A stretch of 64,000 nt of DNA, taken from contig OY294045.1 of assembly GCA_958510825.1 (NCBI GenBank), positions 10,777,916-10,841,915 on the forward strand. The letters run 5' to 3'. Under the pieces are notes generated by a model. The model made no database searches. It was given only the letters and a program-made list of their open reading frames with translations, and was not told the DNA's origin. Each line of letters starts with the position of its first letter. Positions within the stretch are counted from its first letter, which is position 1. Shown here piece after piece: positions 10,620 through 21,944 of this stretch. The position numbers and the translations under genes were made by a program. Source of the stretch: Brachypterus glaber (Eukaryota; Arthropoda; Insecta; Coleoptera; Kateretidae).

Positions 10620-11149
10620 TAGCCCATAACTTTTTTCTTACACACACTTGCTGTCTATGCTGTAAAGGGCAGTAAGTAACATTTGTCGCATAACGACGTT
10701 TTCACGTCAACCCTGATGTAATATTTTAAAAACACTACTACTGACCAGTATAGACATATATGTCCTTGTCACATGCCATTTTAACCCTACTTTTGTTTTA
10801 GTTGGTATATTTAATCCCAATCTGGAAATTTAAATTTCGCACAACAAATAGGATTTAAAATGGATGCCAACTATGTTAGTTACTCATGTAAAATTGAAGC
10901 CTTATCCCTTTTATTCTAAATCAATGATATTTTATAAAAATTAAATTTAATTTTCCTCTAAATCAATGATATTTTAATTTTTCTCCATTGCAATGGCGAG
11001 AAGAAAGTTATTAATTACATTAGTTTGCGAAGGTTTTCGCGCCAGTTATTTTAAATATTTTCTTACATACTTTTAGTCAAGAAAAATAATTAAAATTGGA
11101 GAATATCGGAGAATTTTTCTGGAATAGGATGAAATTATAGCCAAAAAGT
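10620..11149. other. No gene; short tandem duplication
   Basis: AT-rich. The word CTAAATCAATGATATTTTA is duplicated at about 10916-10934 and 10961-10977. No coding signal. Confidence 0.35.
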
Positions 11150-11572
11150 CCAGTCAAATAACGAAAAATGCCTATATTAGATTACAATAAATGTAAACGG
11201 GCTGATATTTTAAAGGGTAGTAGTGGATGGTATCAGAACCCTCCTTTTAGTTTTTACCTGGTGATTTGCTTAAGGGGTGTCAGCTGTCTTGAATTTTAGG
11301 GGTGAGTGCGTTTATCTCGCTAAATATGCATCTTACGATAAAAATGTATACGACCAATTTTGTTAAGGAGAAAATTTCCAACACTTTTTGTTGGGATCAT
11401 TTTTTTAATATATTAATAACAATCGAGTTATAAATATTCAAATATGGCCATGTTGGGGGAGAAATTGTTTTTTTCGATTTTTCAGCCAAATTATTTATCG
11501 GAGGATAAAAGTGGTTATGAGCAAATTTGTAGCTCTTGAAATTCTCTATAAGTTTTTTGTATTATTATTTTG
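11150..11572 (+). mobile_element. Single arm of the foldback element family (see 5937-6808)
   Basis: Begins CCAGTCAAATAACGA and follows the left arm of the full palindrome (GATATTTTAAAGGGTAGTAG, then CGATAAAAATG, then GTTATGAGCAAATTTGTAGC). It stops near the point that would be the centre of the palindrome. A half-element. Confidence 0.7.
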
Positions 11573-11680
11573 TATAATGACCGAAAATTAATGAAAACTC
11601 ATTATAAAAATAACAAAAAAATAATCAAACTTTAAAAATTATCTGAACCTTTTCGCGAAAAAGTAAGTCCGGTGGAACCG

Positions 11681-11864
11681 TACCGTCAACTGGGGTGACT
11701 TCGGACGGTGTGGGTGACTTTAGACACTTTTTCGAAAAACCCTCTGAACCAAAGGACGTGCACACAACCCCATAACTCGTGCCCACGAGCTTTGGTTCAG
11801 AGGGTTTTGCGAAAAAGTGTCCGAAGTAACCCACACCGTCCGAAGTCACCCCAGTTGACAGTAC
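11681..11864. mobile_element. Short foldback MITE (TACCGTCAACTGGGGTGAC termini)
   Basis: A 184-bp near-perfect palindrome. The left arm (11681-11755) starts TACCGTCAACTGGGGTGACT; the right arm (11791-11864) ends GTCACCCCAGTTGACAGTA. Each arm iterates GGTGAC-type words (GGGGTGACTTCGGACGG, GGGTGACTTTAGAC), as in pogo/Tigger-like termini. A related terminus without a visible partner is at 41333-41380. Confidence 0.7.
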
Positions 11865-12437
11865 CATTTTCAGTTTATTTAAATATATTTTTAAAATACT
11901 GTTTATGACTCATAATTTTACATTAAAAACTATTCGATGGACCCAAACTACCAATTTTGGCTTAAAATAAAAAGTAGCGTATTTAATTTCCAGATAAAGT
12001 GGTAATTACCTTTTGAACAACGTAACTTTTGCTTCGTATTTGCACGTTTAAGTATACAGTAACTAAATATATAACTAAATGGCAAAGTTCTAGCGGCCGA
12101 TATAAAACTAAAACTTTCCTTATATAAATTTAAATCTCTTCCAGTCAGGTACACAGTATTTGTTTTAGGTATCAAAATAAAATTTAATAAAATTTAAAGT
12201 TTGTTAAAGAACTTTATGGCATCCCTAAAGGTGCTTCTTTTTATTGAAACAAATGCGTCAGATTTAAGTTACACAGGCCCCCAAAAAAATAAATTTAATT
12301 ACTATTAACCAGACTTTTTAATAATATATAGTATATAGGCATTATTAGTAATATAGATACCAGGTGTCCCAACTCTATTTACCCAACGATTTTCTTAAAA
12401 ACTTAAAGAGATAATCAAATTCTGCAAAAAAACATCT
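11865..12437. other. No gene seen
   Basis: AT-rich with no recognisable frames. It leads into the M1 MITE fragment. Confidence 0.4.
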
Positions 12438-12680
12438 TAAATAAGACAACTTAAACTATCTTTTAGCATATATTTAATACTTTCAGCTCTTAAAATGTGG
12501 ACAGGGGGCATAGGGGGCATTTTTTAAATGGAAAAGGGGTCGTGTGATACATCATTTTAAAGCTTATTAAATTCTCCATATAACTGTATATTTTTTAATT
12601 TTTTTACATTTTTTTTGGGTTTAAAATAGGGTTGAAAATGGATATTTTTGTCAATATTACTCTAAAAAAAATCAAACAAT
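12438..12680 (+). mobile_element. Mariner-type MITE M1, internal fragment
   Basis: Reads AAATAAGACAACTTAAACTATC, GTGGACAGGGGGCAT, GGGGTCGTGTGATACATC and on into the central loop and the start of the right arm, matching 16284-17009. Both termini are missing. Confidence 0.65.
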
Positions 12681-12794
12681 TTTTTAAAAGTTACTAATTT
12701 CATGATAGCTGTTTAATGGGTTGCCTATTCCTAAATAAATGCAAACTTGAGTTTACTTATTAAATTGGATTTCTGTGATTATGCTGCCATATGT

Positions 12795-12942
12795 GTGCCT
12801 ATTCACAAGTTCGCATAAGAACATAAAACATAACAATGCGATGCCGTAATTGGCTTGATGGGCCGCCATATGTCTTGTAAGCCAATCACGGCATCGCTTT
12901 CTTATGTTTTATGTTCTTATGCAATCTTCTGGATATGCCTTA
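12795..12942. mobile_element. Short hairpin MITE, copy 1
   Basis: The arms GCATAAGAACATAAAACATA...GCCGTAATTGGCTTG (12812-12856) and CAAGCC...CTTATGC (about 12876-12921) are near-perfect reverse complements around a 19-bp loop. The outer ends (TGCCTATTCACAAG / TTCTGGATATGCC) also pair weakly. A second, more diverged copy is at 24801-24936. Confidence 0.7.
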
Positions 12943-13612
12943 AGACAGTAAAATTGTACTGTTTTACATTTCATAAGAAAAATACTGTGTATTTTGATGT
13001 TTTTTATGTGATGTAAGGTAACTAAATAAAAAATTAAGTATTTTTTATAAGATCTAGACTGTCTAGACTAGACTGTAATGGTCAAAATAGTAACGTTATA
13101 ACTACAGTTTCTATTTTTGACATGAAAAACAGAAATATTTGGATTAAAACACTTAAAAGATATAAAAGGCTGTGGTGAAAGGTGGAAAATGGTTTATAAA
13201 ACAAGGTGAATAAAATTCTTAGAATATACGAGATAAATATCTAAATAAAATTAGGCAAATCTCCATACATAAATATCACACGAGTGTGATATAAAAATAT
13301 CAAACTAGTGCGATATGAGGCGTTTTCTAAAGAACAAAAGAGTGTGCTAAATGTCATTTTCATAGAGGATTGTAGGAAAATATAATTTTCAATATCGTGT
13401 TTAGTATTAGTTTAATCTATAGACGTTGTTATCGTGCTATTGCTATTAATATAATTATAGCTATGGTGGTGCTAAACATAACAATTTTAACGCATATAAA
13501 CCGTAATTTTCATAAAATTTATAGCTATTCATAACTATGCTTTACAGTAAATTTTATTTAATAGGAATATATTGTAATTTAATATATATATATATTATAA
13601 TATAATAATAAC
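12943..13612. other. No gene; small palindromes
   Basis: AT-rich. It contains TCTAGACTGTCTAGACTAGACTG at about 13051-13075 and a short inverted word ATCACACGAGTGTGAT at about 13275, neither large enough to classify. Confidence 0.35.
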
Positions 13613-14279
13613 ACAGGCCCACAAAAGAAAAAAAGTGGGCTGTGCTGGGGTTGAGACCTAACTATTCTTATGTATTTTGGGATGCTGAATACGAATCTGT
13701 CATAAAAAAAGGCACTTCGTTGGCTTGTTTTGTTTCTACACTGAAAACACTGTCTGAACTCACAAAAAAAAGTGGTCTGTGCTGTGCTTAAGACCCATGG
13801 ATTCTTATGTATTTTGGGATGCTGAACACGAATCTGCCATAAAAAAGGCACTTCATGGGCTTATTTTGTATCTACTCTGAAAAAACTGTCTGGGCCCACA
13901 AAAAAAAAGTGGTCTGTGCTGGGGTTGAGATCCACTTATTCTTATGTATTTTGGGATGCTAAACACAAATCTGTCATAAAAAAGGCACTTCATCGGCTCA
14001 TTTTTTTTCTACACTGAAAAAACAGCATGGGCCCACAAAAAAAAAAAGTCGTCTGTGCCGGGGTTGAGACCCAACTATTCTTATGTATTTTGGGATACTG
14101 AACACAAATCTGTCATAAAAAAAGGCACTTCATAGGCTCATGTTTTTTCTACACTGGAAAAAAAAAGTGGTCTGTACTGGGGTTTAGACCCACCTATTCT
14201 TATGTATTTTGAGATGGTGAACAAGAATCTGTCATAAAAAATGCAATTCAATGGCTCATTTTTTTGTTACACTGAAATA
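13613..14279. repeat. Minisatellite, about 137-bp unit, 5 copies
   Basis: The landmark TGTGCTGGGG (with variants) occurs at 13641, 13778, 13915, 14054 and 14173, giving spacings of 137, 137, 139 and 119 bp. Each unit carries an A-run followed by GTGGTCTGTGCTGGGGTT, then TTCTTATGTATTTTGGGATG, then TCTGTCATAAAAAAGGCACT. The last unit has lost about 20 bp. Units differ by substitutions and A-run length, so the array is not freshly amplified. Confidence 0.9.
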
Positions 14280-14280
14280 T

Positions 14281-14741
14281 GAGTCCAAACGAATAATTAA
14301 TTAAAAAACGCAATATTTTTGTAATTACTATTCGTTTTTTGAAAAGACAAACAATTTTCAAACAAAAAAAATTAGTCCTTCTCTATGAGTCATGGACCAT
14401 GGCCAAGTGACTCACTGAGTATTAACAGCGTCGACATGACATTCCGCTTGGTGAACAATAGTTTAAAGTGTCCGTTTACTTGAAAAAAGAGTTTTTTAAC
14501 ATTCTAATTTTTGCATGTCCCCGGTAAATGGCTACTCCGATCCGGGCTATAATTATTATTAAGCGAATTGCCAAAAATGCTTATATTTTTAAAATATCAG
14601 CCACCATATTATATCCGCCATTTTTAATTTTTTTAAAATAACGTCATTCAGTTTCATTTAACCCAAAAACTCCTCAGTACTAGTTTTGGTAAAAATATTT
14701 CTAATCTCTTAAATTGCGTTTGGACTTTTTAAATTTTAAAA
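14281..14741. repeat. Segment bracketed by inverted GTCCAAACG words
   Basis: AGTCCAAACGAATAATT at 14281 and GCGTTTGGACTTTTTAAATT at about 14725 are inverted with respect to each other. The same GTTTGGACTTTTT word recurs at about 19725, 32981-33016 (hairpin), 47058, 54642 and 55517. Whether this is a MITE with very short TIRs or a recurring flank is unclear. No coding sequence. Confidence 0.3.
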
Positions 14742-14879
14742 TATTAACGCTGGATTGGTTTTATGTGACCACAAAAACTTCGTAGTGTAAAATCAGACTA
14801 TGTGAAAATTAAAAATGTTAGGTTAGCTTGACTAAAGGTCTATAGCGCCTTAAGCTTGACTTACATTACATCACATTAC

Positions 14880-15136
14880 ATGTTTGTTTAACCTCGTACT
14901 ATTATATTTAATTAAGCATCCCCTAAGTTCAGGACTTGTGTGGGCTAGTAGTAGAGGGAACCACCGGCTTATACTGACTTTCGAACCACTTAATAGGGAG
15001 TGTTCGTTTCACTTATCGCCTTCGCCAAATTTAAATTATTAATTAACTGAAAAAGGCAAATCGGCGCCAGTGAGAATCGGACTTACGCTAGTAGGGTTGC
15101 TATACATACGCGCTATCTACTACGAAATGCCTCCCA
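14880..15136 (-). mobile_element. tRNA-derived SINE (copy 2, different tRNA-like head)
   Basis: The body and tail match copy 1 (2262-2536). The head, read on the minus strand from about 15136, is GGGAGGCATTTCGTAGTAGA then TAGCGCGTATG, with a B-box-like GTCCGATTCTC. This differs clearly from the Leu-like head of copy 1, although both rejoin at ACTGGCGCCGAT. The tail runs into ACATTACATCACATTACAT around 14860-14880. Confidence 0.75.
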
Positions 15137-16283
15137 TGACTTCCATGCAGATTGTTAATGCTGGAAATGTCAGAAGCAGCCTTTTACATTTATTTGAGGT
15201 TATGTAACTTTCCAGATGCTAGGATGTCATATCGTAAAAACAATTGATATTACCCAAAGCTATGTCACTCGCAAAAAATTTGCTGTTACTTTTTTCTTGA
15301 ATTGTGCATTAATAGGTTTGTTAACGCCAAACTACTATCAAATTTTAAATATTGTGTTAATTGCGGCTCTGCAAAAAATAAATTTTTGTTGGTTCTGAAT
15401 AATCTAGTCACTGGCGTTTAAAACCTTATAAAAAGTGTATCTACTCTTCATTTGTAAATAAAAATTTTATCCCATCTTTTTTATGCTGCTATAGGTACGA
15501 TAAAAAAGACATCAGAAAAGTTTTAGTAAGTATTCTGAAAACCTAAAAAAAAAACTTTGTAAAACTTAATTGGACCATTTATTTTTACTGGATCTTTTTT
15601 CAAGTTTTAATAGTTTGTTCTCGACGTTAATTTGATTACATTTAGTTCGACTAATTTTAGGTTTTTTTACGAGCGTATTCTGTATTCAACATATTAAATG
15701 TTTTTTTTGGCAAATAATTAATTTTAACGTTTGCTACTTCCATGTACTTAAGGGAAATGACAAGGAATTTATCAATTCTGTGTCCACCATGGTTAAAACC
15801 TTTAAAACTGCAGCTATGATTGGTAGATTCCGTAAAAACTAAAATATGATTGGTGTAACCCTACCGTATGATTTGAAAATTAAAACTTAAAATAAAACTG
15901 GGTACATGCCTCAAGACACGATATTTTGTAAAACATTTTATGTAAATAAATCGTAGCAAGTTCCATTTAACGAGAAGGATAGACATAGACGATAAAGTCA
16001 ATAAAACGCAACTCTATAATGCAAATTTAAGGGATTTGGGTAAAGATGAACGTAAAAGAGTTTTCTAAAACTGGCATAGCAGTTGATATTCTGTTTACCT
16101 ATCTCTCTCGCACTTTCTGCAAATACATTTTAAGAGCTGGTGAAAAATTTCAACAAGTTATTTTCACACAGCTGAGTTATACATTCTTGTATATTCCAAT
16201 GGACAAAATTCGACTGTCGGAATTTTGCGATGTTTTTAATTTATTTAGAACATATATATATTTTCATATATGTATATATATTA
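15137..16283. other. No gene supported
   Basis: AT-rich, with short open frames (60 aa at 15216; 123 aa starting at 16046 that runs into the MITE at 16284). No domain or codon signal supports them. Confidence 0.4.
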
Positions 16284-17009
16284 TACAGTGCGCTCCAAAA
16301 GTCACCCCCCCTCTCTTAACTTTTGAACGAGTTGAGATATCGATTTTAAATTTAGAACTCTTAAATAAGACAAGTAAAACTATCTTTAAGCATATATTTG
16401 ATACTTTTATCTCTTAAAGTGTGAGCAGGGGGGCATGGGGGGAAATTTTTTTAAATGGAGAGGGGGATCTTGTGATACATCATTTTTAAGCCTATAAAAT
16501 TCTCTATATAACCATATATTTTTAAAATTTTTAAACATGTTTTTTAAGGTTTTGATTTTTCAGTTTTTTTGTGATAAAAAAATATTTTTTTAAGTTTTTT
16601 TTGTTAATTTTTATTTATGTCAACTAAAATTAGTTTAAAAGTATAATTTACTTTTTTTCATTATGAAATTAGGCATTTTTAAAAAATTGTTTGGATTTTT
16701 TAGAGAAATTTTTACAAAATACCCATTTTCAACCCCATTTTAAACCCAAAAAAAAATGTTTAAAAAAAATAAAAAATATACAGTTAAATGGAGAATTTTA
16801 TAAGCTTTAAAATAATGTATCACACGACCCACCTTTCCATTTAAAAAAATGTCGCCCCATGCCCCCCTGCCCCCATTTTAAGAGCTAAAAGTATCAAATA
16901 TATGCTTAAAGATAGTTTAAGTTGTCTTATTTAAGAGTTTTAAATTTGAAGTCGATATCTAAACTCGTTCAAAAGTTAAGAGGGGGGGTGACTTTTGGAC
17001 CGCTCTGTA
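16284..17009. mobile_element. Mariner-type MITE M1, complete copy
   Basis: A long palindrome of 726 bp with ends TACAGTGCGCTCCAAAAGTC and GACTTTTGGACCGCTCTGTA, flanked by TA on both sides (the Tc1/mariner target duplication). Each arm carries AAGATAGTTTAAGTTGTCTT-type and GTGATACATCATTTT words; the centre is T-rich. There is no transposase, so it must have been moved in trans. Partial copies lie at 8716-9240 and 12438-12680. Confidence 0.85.
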
Positions 17010-17099
17010 TACTATATTGGTACTTAAGAGCTGGTCACCATTTTTTATTTAATTACTTACTCCCAGCTGTATTTTATATATGTTTTTTCACTGCTAGTT

Positions 17100-17600
17100 A
17101 GAACATACCATTATTTATCATGTTTTCAGACTGTGAAATCAATTTTCTTCACCTATAGCAATAATAATTTTTTCTCTCCTAGTAGGAGTAAATTTTATAA
17201 ACAATTGATTGCTGTCACTTTATTTCAGTTCTTTGTGCAAATTGTACTAATCAAACCCAAGAAAATAGCTTTAAATAACTTTCTATTTATTAAATATAAT
17301 CAATTATAATTATTACCAATTAATACAATCAATAATTAGCTAAATATTATGAAAAAAAAAAAAATTGAAAAAAACTAAATTTTTAAAAGTCAGTTCAAAC
17401 TATTTATTTGAGCAAATGTCATTGATCAAGGCTACTTGATTTTTATGAAAATTTCAAAAAATATAATTTCTGTTAATAATTTATTTTGTTATTTGCATAA
17501 AAATAGTTAAATAGTGCTAGTAGTGAAAAAAATAATATATAAACCACGGTAGAGAAGACTATTATAGCCTCGCACTATTAAATCCCTCGCTGCTACGTAG
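17100..17600 (-). repeat. Interspersed repeat R17/48, copy 1
   Basis: Shares CTCTCCTAGTAGGAG, TATAAACAATTGATT and CCACGGTAGAGAAGAC with 48490-48730 in reversed orientation. No protein is encoded. The interior between the shared words differs in length because of indels in the A/T runs. Confidence 0.5.
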
Positions 17601-17939
17601 TTTTTTTTTATAGTTTTATATAAAGGAGGGTATCGTATTTCACAATGATATCTTTTTTGTTTCTATATACTAAAAAATGTTTAAAAAAAAGATTATTTTT
17701 AAAATTTGTAGGTAGACAGACCCTTTAATACATATGCAAAAATCAGCCGGGAGTAAATAATTTGTTAAAAATATTCACCAGCTCTCCGAATATTACTTTC
17801 AATATTATTTATTTATGGAATATATTATGTCAATAAAAATTTAGCACGTTGTAAAATATTTTTTATTTTTAGAATTCGGAGTATACTTCGAATATTATAA
17901 CTACAGTAAAATATTTCCCACGTAGCTGTAGAATAGTTA

Positions 17940-18025
17940 TTTATGGTACTAGTGGGTAAAGTAAGATATTGCCCATGAGAAAATTAATTTTCGAGAGGGC
18001 AATATCGGTTTACCCATGAGTCCTA
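17940..18025. repeat. Hairpin GGGTAAAGTAAGATATTGCCC
   Basis: GGGTAAAGTAAGATATTGCCC (17954-17974) and AGGGCAATATCGGTTTACCC (17996-18016) form an inverted pair around a 20-bp loop. A degraded relative begins at about 22748 (GAGAGTAAACTAAGACATTG) just left of the element at 22808. Confidence 0.55.
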
Positions 18026-18279
18026 TACAAGGTTTTATCCAATAAATAGCTTAGGAATTCATATTTTTATTAAAAATTTTAATGACATTTACAAGAAAAT
18101 AATTTGACAAGTGACAGTTGAGTGGGTAAAATAAATAATTATCCACTCAATAAAGTAAAAGCCACGCGGGGTTTATTATTAAGTTTATCTATTTAAAATA
18201 AAGCTGGTAATTGTCTTATTATCTGTATGTATTGGATAATACTTTTTTACTTCAAAATAATTTATGTGATCGATGTTGT

Positions 18280-18919
18280 AAAATAGTATATTACGCACCG
18301 AGTACGCGAACCTAGTTTTCAGTTCTCAAGAGTGCCTATTTTTTACGAGGTGCAGCCGAGTAAAAAAAAACACTTGAAGTGCACTGAAATAGGTTTTGAG
18401 TCAAGGTGCGTATACTATTTTTACTACGACCTAACACCTAATCATCAAAAAAATGCAAAAATTGTCTTAAAAATAATTTGTAAATTTGAGGTTATGTGTT
18501 TGACATTTACTTATTTTCTGACAGCAGATATGTAAAATCAGCTGATTGTCGCTTTCCAACCGTTGTCATAGGCAACGGGTAGGAAATAGGTACTAACTAC
18601 TAACTGGGTCGACCCGGGTCGTAGGAAATAATATTTTTTCTACTACCTAGTTAGTAAATAGTGAAAATTAGCTAATTTTACATATCTGCTGTCAGAGAAT
18701 GAGTAAACGTGAAACACATAGGTAACCTTCAATTAAAAAATTAATTTTTAGACATTTTTTGCATTTTTTGTATGTTTAGTTGTCAAGTCGCAGGAAAAAT
18801 AGTATACGCGCCTCGACGAAAACCATTTTCAGTGCACTTCGAGTGCTTTTTTTACTCGGCTCCGCACTCTCGTGCACTGAAAACTAGGTTTGCGTACTCG
18901 TTGCGTAATATACTTTTAA
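18280..18919. mobile_element. Long inverted-repeat element (TAGTATATTACGCACCGAGTA ends)
   Basis: Termini AATAGTATATTACGCACC (18281) and TTGCGTAATATACTTTT (18900-18917). The arms match through CTAGTTTTCAGT..., the ACTCGG...TTTTTTTACTCGG tract, the TGCAAAAATTGTCT region and ACAGCAGATATGTAAAAT / ATTTTACATATCTGCTGT. The centre holds CCGTTGTCATAGGCAACGG (18561-18578), itself palindromic and close to the RFX X-box consensus. A shorter relative is at 42960-43105. No protein is encoded. Confidence 0.65.
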
Positions 18920-19059
18920 ATCATGGATTAGGTACTATGTGCGGAAGTAAAGATTCCAGTCCCGAAATTTTGGGTTGTCCTTGAGATTTCTTTACTCAGG
19001 ACTCCCGGAAAGTCTCAAATTCCTAGAAGTGATTTTAAAAGTAATCTCAAAAAATCCCA

Positions 19060-19400
19060 ACATTTTTAGAATGAATATAAGACATTTTTTAGCGTTAAAT
19101 ATTTTTCATTAGATTTTTAAAAACTTTTTAAAATATATTCGTGTGCTACGTCATACATTCAATATATCGCTAAAATGACAAATTTTCAAAAATTAAGTCA
19201 TGCTATCAATAATATAACCTCAAAACATTCTAAAATCTAAAATAATATATAATATATTATATCAATCAATAATTACAATTGGGATCCAATTGTTGAGTCA
19301 CTAAAACATTAAATTTTAGAATATTTTTTAAAAACTTGAAAAATATTCAACACTAAAAAATGTCTATTCGATGTTTTTCCGTGTTAGTGACTAAACTTTG
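19060..19400. repeat. Inverted-repeat unit
   Basis: GACATTTTTTAGCGTTAAATATTTTTCA (about 19080-19110) pairs with a reversed copy at about 19335-19365 (TATTCAACACTAAAAAATGTC). Inside lie GAGTCACTAAAAC and GTTAGTGACTAAAC words that echo the GAGTCACTGCAGG ends of the repeat at 29722-30630. Confidence 0.4.
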
Positions 19401-19415
19401 GACGATCAAACCTTA

Positions 19416-20186
19416 ATGGAGATTTCTCCATTTAGATTAGACAGGGACAAAAGTTCTACCCAAAAAGGATAGAAGTAATATCACCAACATAAAGGAAAAA
19501 AATCTACTAGGTTTTATGTTGGCTGCACTGTCAGTAACGCCATTTTCGTTAGCCACTGTCATTGTGTGAGCTGCGTTTGATATTGTTTTGATTTCAGTTT
19601 TTTGTGTGTTTTACTAAATATTGTGTTTTTATTGACTATTATAGTACTTTTACGAATTTTGATATTTAAATATTGTTTACCAAAGGTAAGTTCTTTCTTT
19701 ATACCTTAGATTTAAAGACTAGGAGAAATTCGTTTGGACTTTTGCAACCCTTGTAAAAACATCTTGGCATTTGGTAGCTATAACAGAAATAACGCTCGTC
19801 ATAAAATTAATTTCTTGAAATGTAGAAACTGGTAACGATATTAAAATATATAGTATAATAATAAATATGATAAACGTTAAATAAATTCATATTTACCTTT
19901 TCATATTTGAGGTTATGTTTTGTAAATAAATAAAAAGATTAAGCAACCAACCTAAGAACAATTAATAGGATTTATATTTCATTCTTTATTTTACTATTAA
20001 ATCGTCAGTTTTATTCATTTCTTTAGGTTTATTTACAAAAATCAACGGTAATTGTTGATAAAAATTGAAAAAAATGCAATATTTTTTTAATTTATTTAAG
20101 TTGGTAGTGGTGTGCCGTGCACAAATGAGATAGAGATAGGGTAGACGTCTTCTGTTTCATAATTCTAGTTGTACAGACCTCTATTT
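19416..20186 (-). repeat. Repeat T (THAP-like peptide), inverted copy
   Basis: Reverse complement of 29830-30600 at high similarity, including GGAGAAATCTCCATT, the splice-like AAATCTAAGGTATAAAG and the GGTAGTGGTGTGCCGTGCAC end. On the minus strand at about 19787-19686 it keeps the short frame MPRCFYKGCKSP. This has the Met-Pro-x-Cys-x4-Cys-Lys start typical of THAP zinc fingers and ends at a potential donor site AAG|GTATAA. The rest of a THAP domain is not visible nearby. Confidence 0.5.
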
Positions 20187-20191
20187 AACCC

Positions 20192-20424
20192 TACACTGAT
20201 AAAAAGGATTTATTTGGATATTTGATTGTGACTAACGAACTTTATTTGGGTCAAATAAATATTTAGTTCATGTAAACAAATATTTTAATTTCAAAATGAT
20301 TTATTAACGGGAACAAAATAGTTTATTTGACTGAAATAAAATTTATTTATCACAACCAATTAATTTAATTGGCCATATTTAACCAAATATTTAGTTGACA
20401 CAAATAAACTGTTTTATCAGTGTA
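20192..20424. mobile_element. TA-flanked MITE (CACTGATAAAA family), copy A
   Basis: 233 bp with ends TACACTGATAAAAAGG and CTGTTTTATCAGTGTA. The interior is built largely from the word TTTATTTG/CAAATAAA and relatives in both orientations. Copy B (21141-21388) lies in the opposite orientation, and a fragment remains at 41299-41334. Confidence 0.8.
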
Positions 20425-21140
20425 GAATGCATACCCTACAAAATATACACATTTACATACTAAAATTATATATTATATTTTTGTTTTAATATATTTTTAT
20501 CTTTATACAATAAAAACCTAAACGAAAGAGAAACAAAACCTTTAAAAATATCTTAAATAATATCTTAAAATAATTATTTATTATAATTAGTAAAAAAATC
20601 AGAGTTATTTTTAGTGCCCTTGGCCTATTCCAGGTATTACACTGATTTCTCTAAATTTCAAAAAAAAATATTTATATTTTTAAGAATTTTCTGTTTTAGT
20701 CGTATTATTTTATATTCTTAATAAGTATACCCATTATTTATATTAAGTTAATTTGGAAATGTCAACAGCCTTTTAAAGTTAGCCATGCATTTTAAATAAG
20801 CTTTAAACGGGTTTATATTACCGGAAACTAGGATGTATTTGGCTGTAAAATACATTAATTGAACACTCAAGTCGTTAAAGGGGCTACATAGCAAAAAACA
20901 GATTTCTGCCTAAACGGCATCTACATCATTAAATAGATCTATGTTCTTGATGCAGAAATATGCAGAATATTTCGTAAGTTAAAAATCTCACAATTTATTT
21001 GTTCCACTTTTTATTTTGGGTTTATGTTCCGATTTAACTAAACTAACTAGGAACGAATATTACATAAAAAGAGTTGTTAACAAGTAATTAATTTGTCGTT
21101 TTCGAACAAATTAAAGTTCAAAGTTTCTCATTTGTCAACG
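20425..21140. other. No gene seen
   Basis: AT-rich single-copy-looking sequence between two MITEs. No reading frame with a recognisable motif. Confidence 0.4.
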
Positions 21141-21388
21141 TACACTGATAAAACAGTTTATTTGTGGCAACTAAATATTTGGTTGGATATGGCCAATTAA
21201 ATTATTTGGTTGTGATAAATAAATTATATTTCTGTCAAATAAACTATTTTGTTATCATTAATAAATCATTTTGAAATTAAAATATTTGTTTACATGAACT
21301 AAATATTTATTTAACTCAAATAAAATTTGTTACTCATAACTAAATAATTTAATTGGCCATATCCAAATAAATCCTTTTTATCAGTGTA
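21141..21388. mobile_element. TA-flanked MITE (CACTGATAAAA family), copy B
   Basis: 248 bp, ends TACACTGATAAAACAG and CCTTTTTATCAGTGTA. The sequence is the reverse complement of copy A with substitutions (TTGGCCATAT, GTTTACATGAACT and CATTTTGAAATTAAAATA are all shared). It shows the same word-reiterated interior. Confidence 0.8.
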
Positions 21389-21944
21389 TACACATCCAAT
21401 AACATTTTAACTAAAAGTTTGACGTTATACATAATAGATTAAATAAATAAATACAAGTTTGTACATAAAATTACATATATGAACAAAATACAAAACAAGA
21501 GTCAAAGATTTTTATGAAGTTTGTTTGTACTACTAACTTTTTTTGTCAAACTAAGAGCAATATAAAAATAATTTTTAACTAATATTTGGTGTTACTAGCT
21601 TTAGGTAGTAGAAAAAATATTGCATGCACTACGTGTGCAAAATATATTTTCTGTTTTCGACTGATGTCTCAACCACTAAAGACTAAGTTAACATAATACG
21701 TATTCGCTCTAAAAAGAGTTTTCGTTCATGTATCATACACTATTTTTTATTCGATTTTTAAATCTTAATAAATATGTATTTTTAAAAAATATATTGATTC
21801 TCAAGGTCGAATATCGTCAGTTTTATTAACAATCAACTAATCAACGTCAACTATTTTACCTTTCGCAAAGGTACGAAAAATAAAAATTTTGTACAGATTT
21901 ATTATACAAAAAGTGGAGTTTTTAGATTCAATCGTACTACCACA
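21389..21944. other. No gene seen
   Basis: AT-rich. GGTAGTAGAAAAAATATTGC at about 21605 resembles the border words of the element at 18280-18919, but no full element is visible. Confidence 0.35.
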
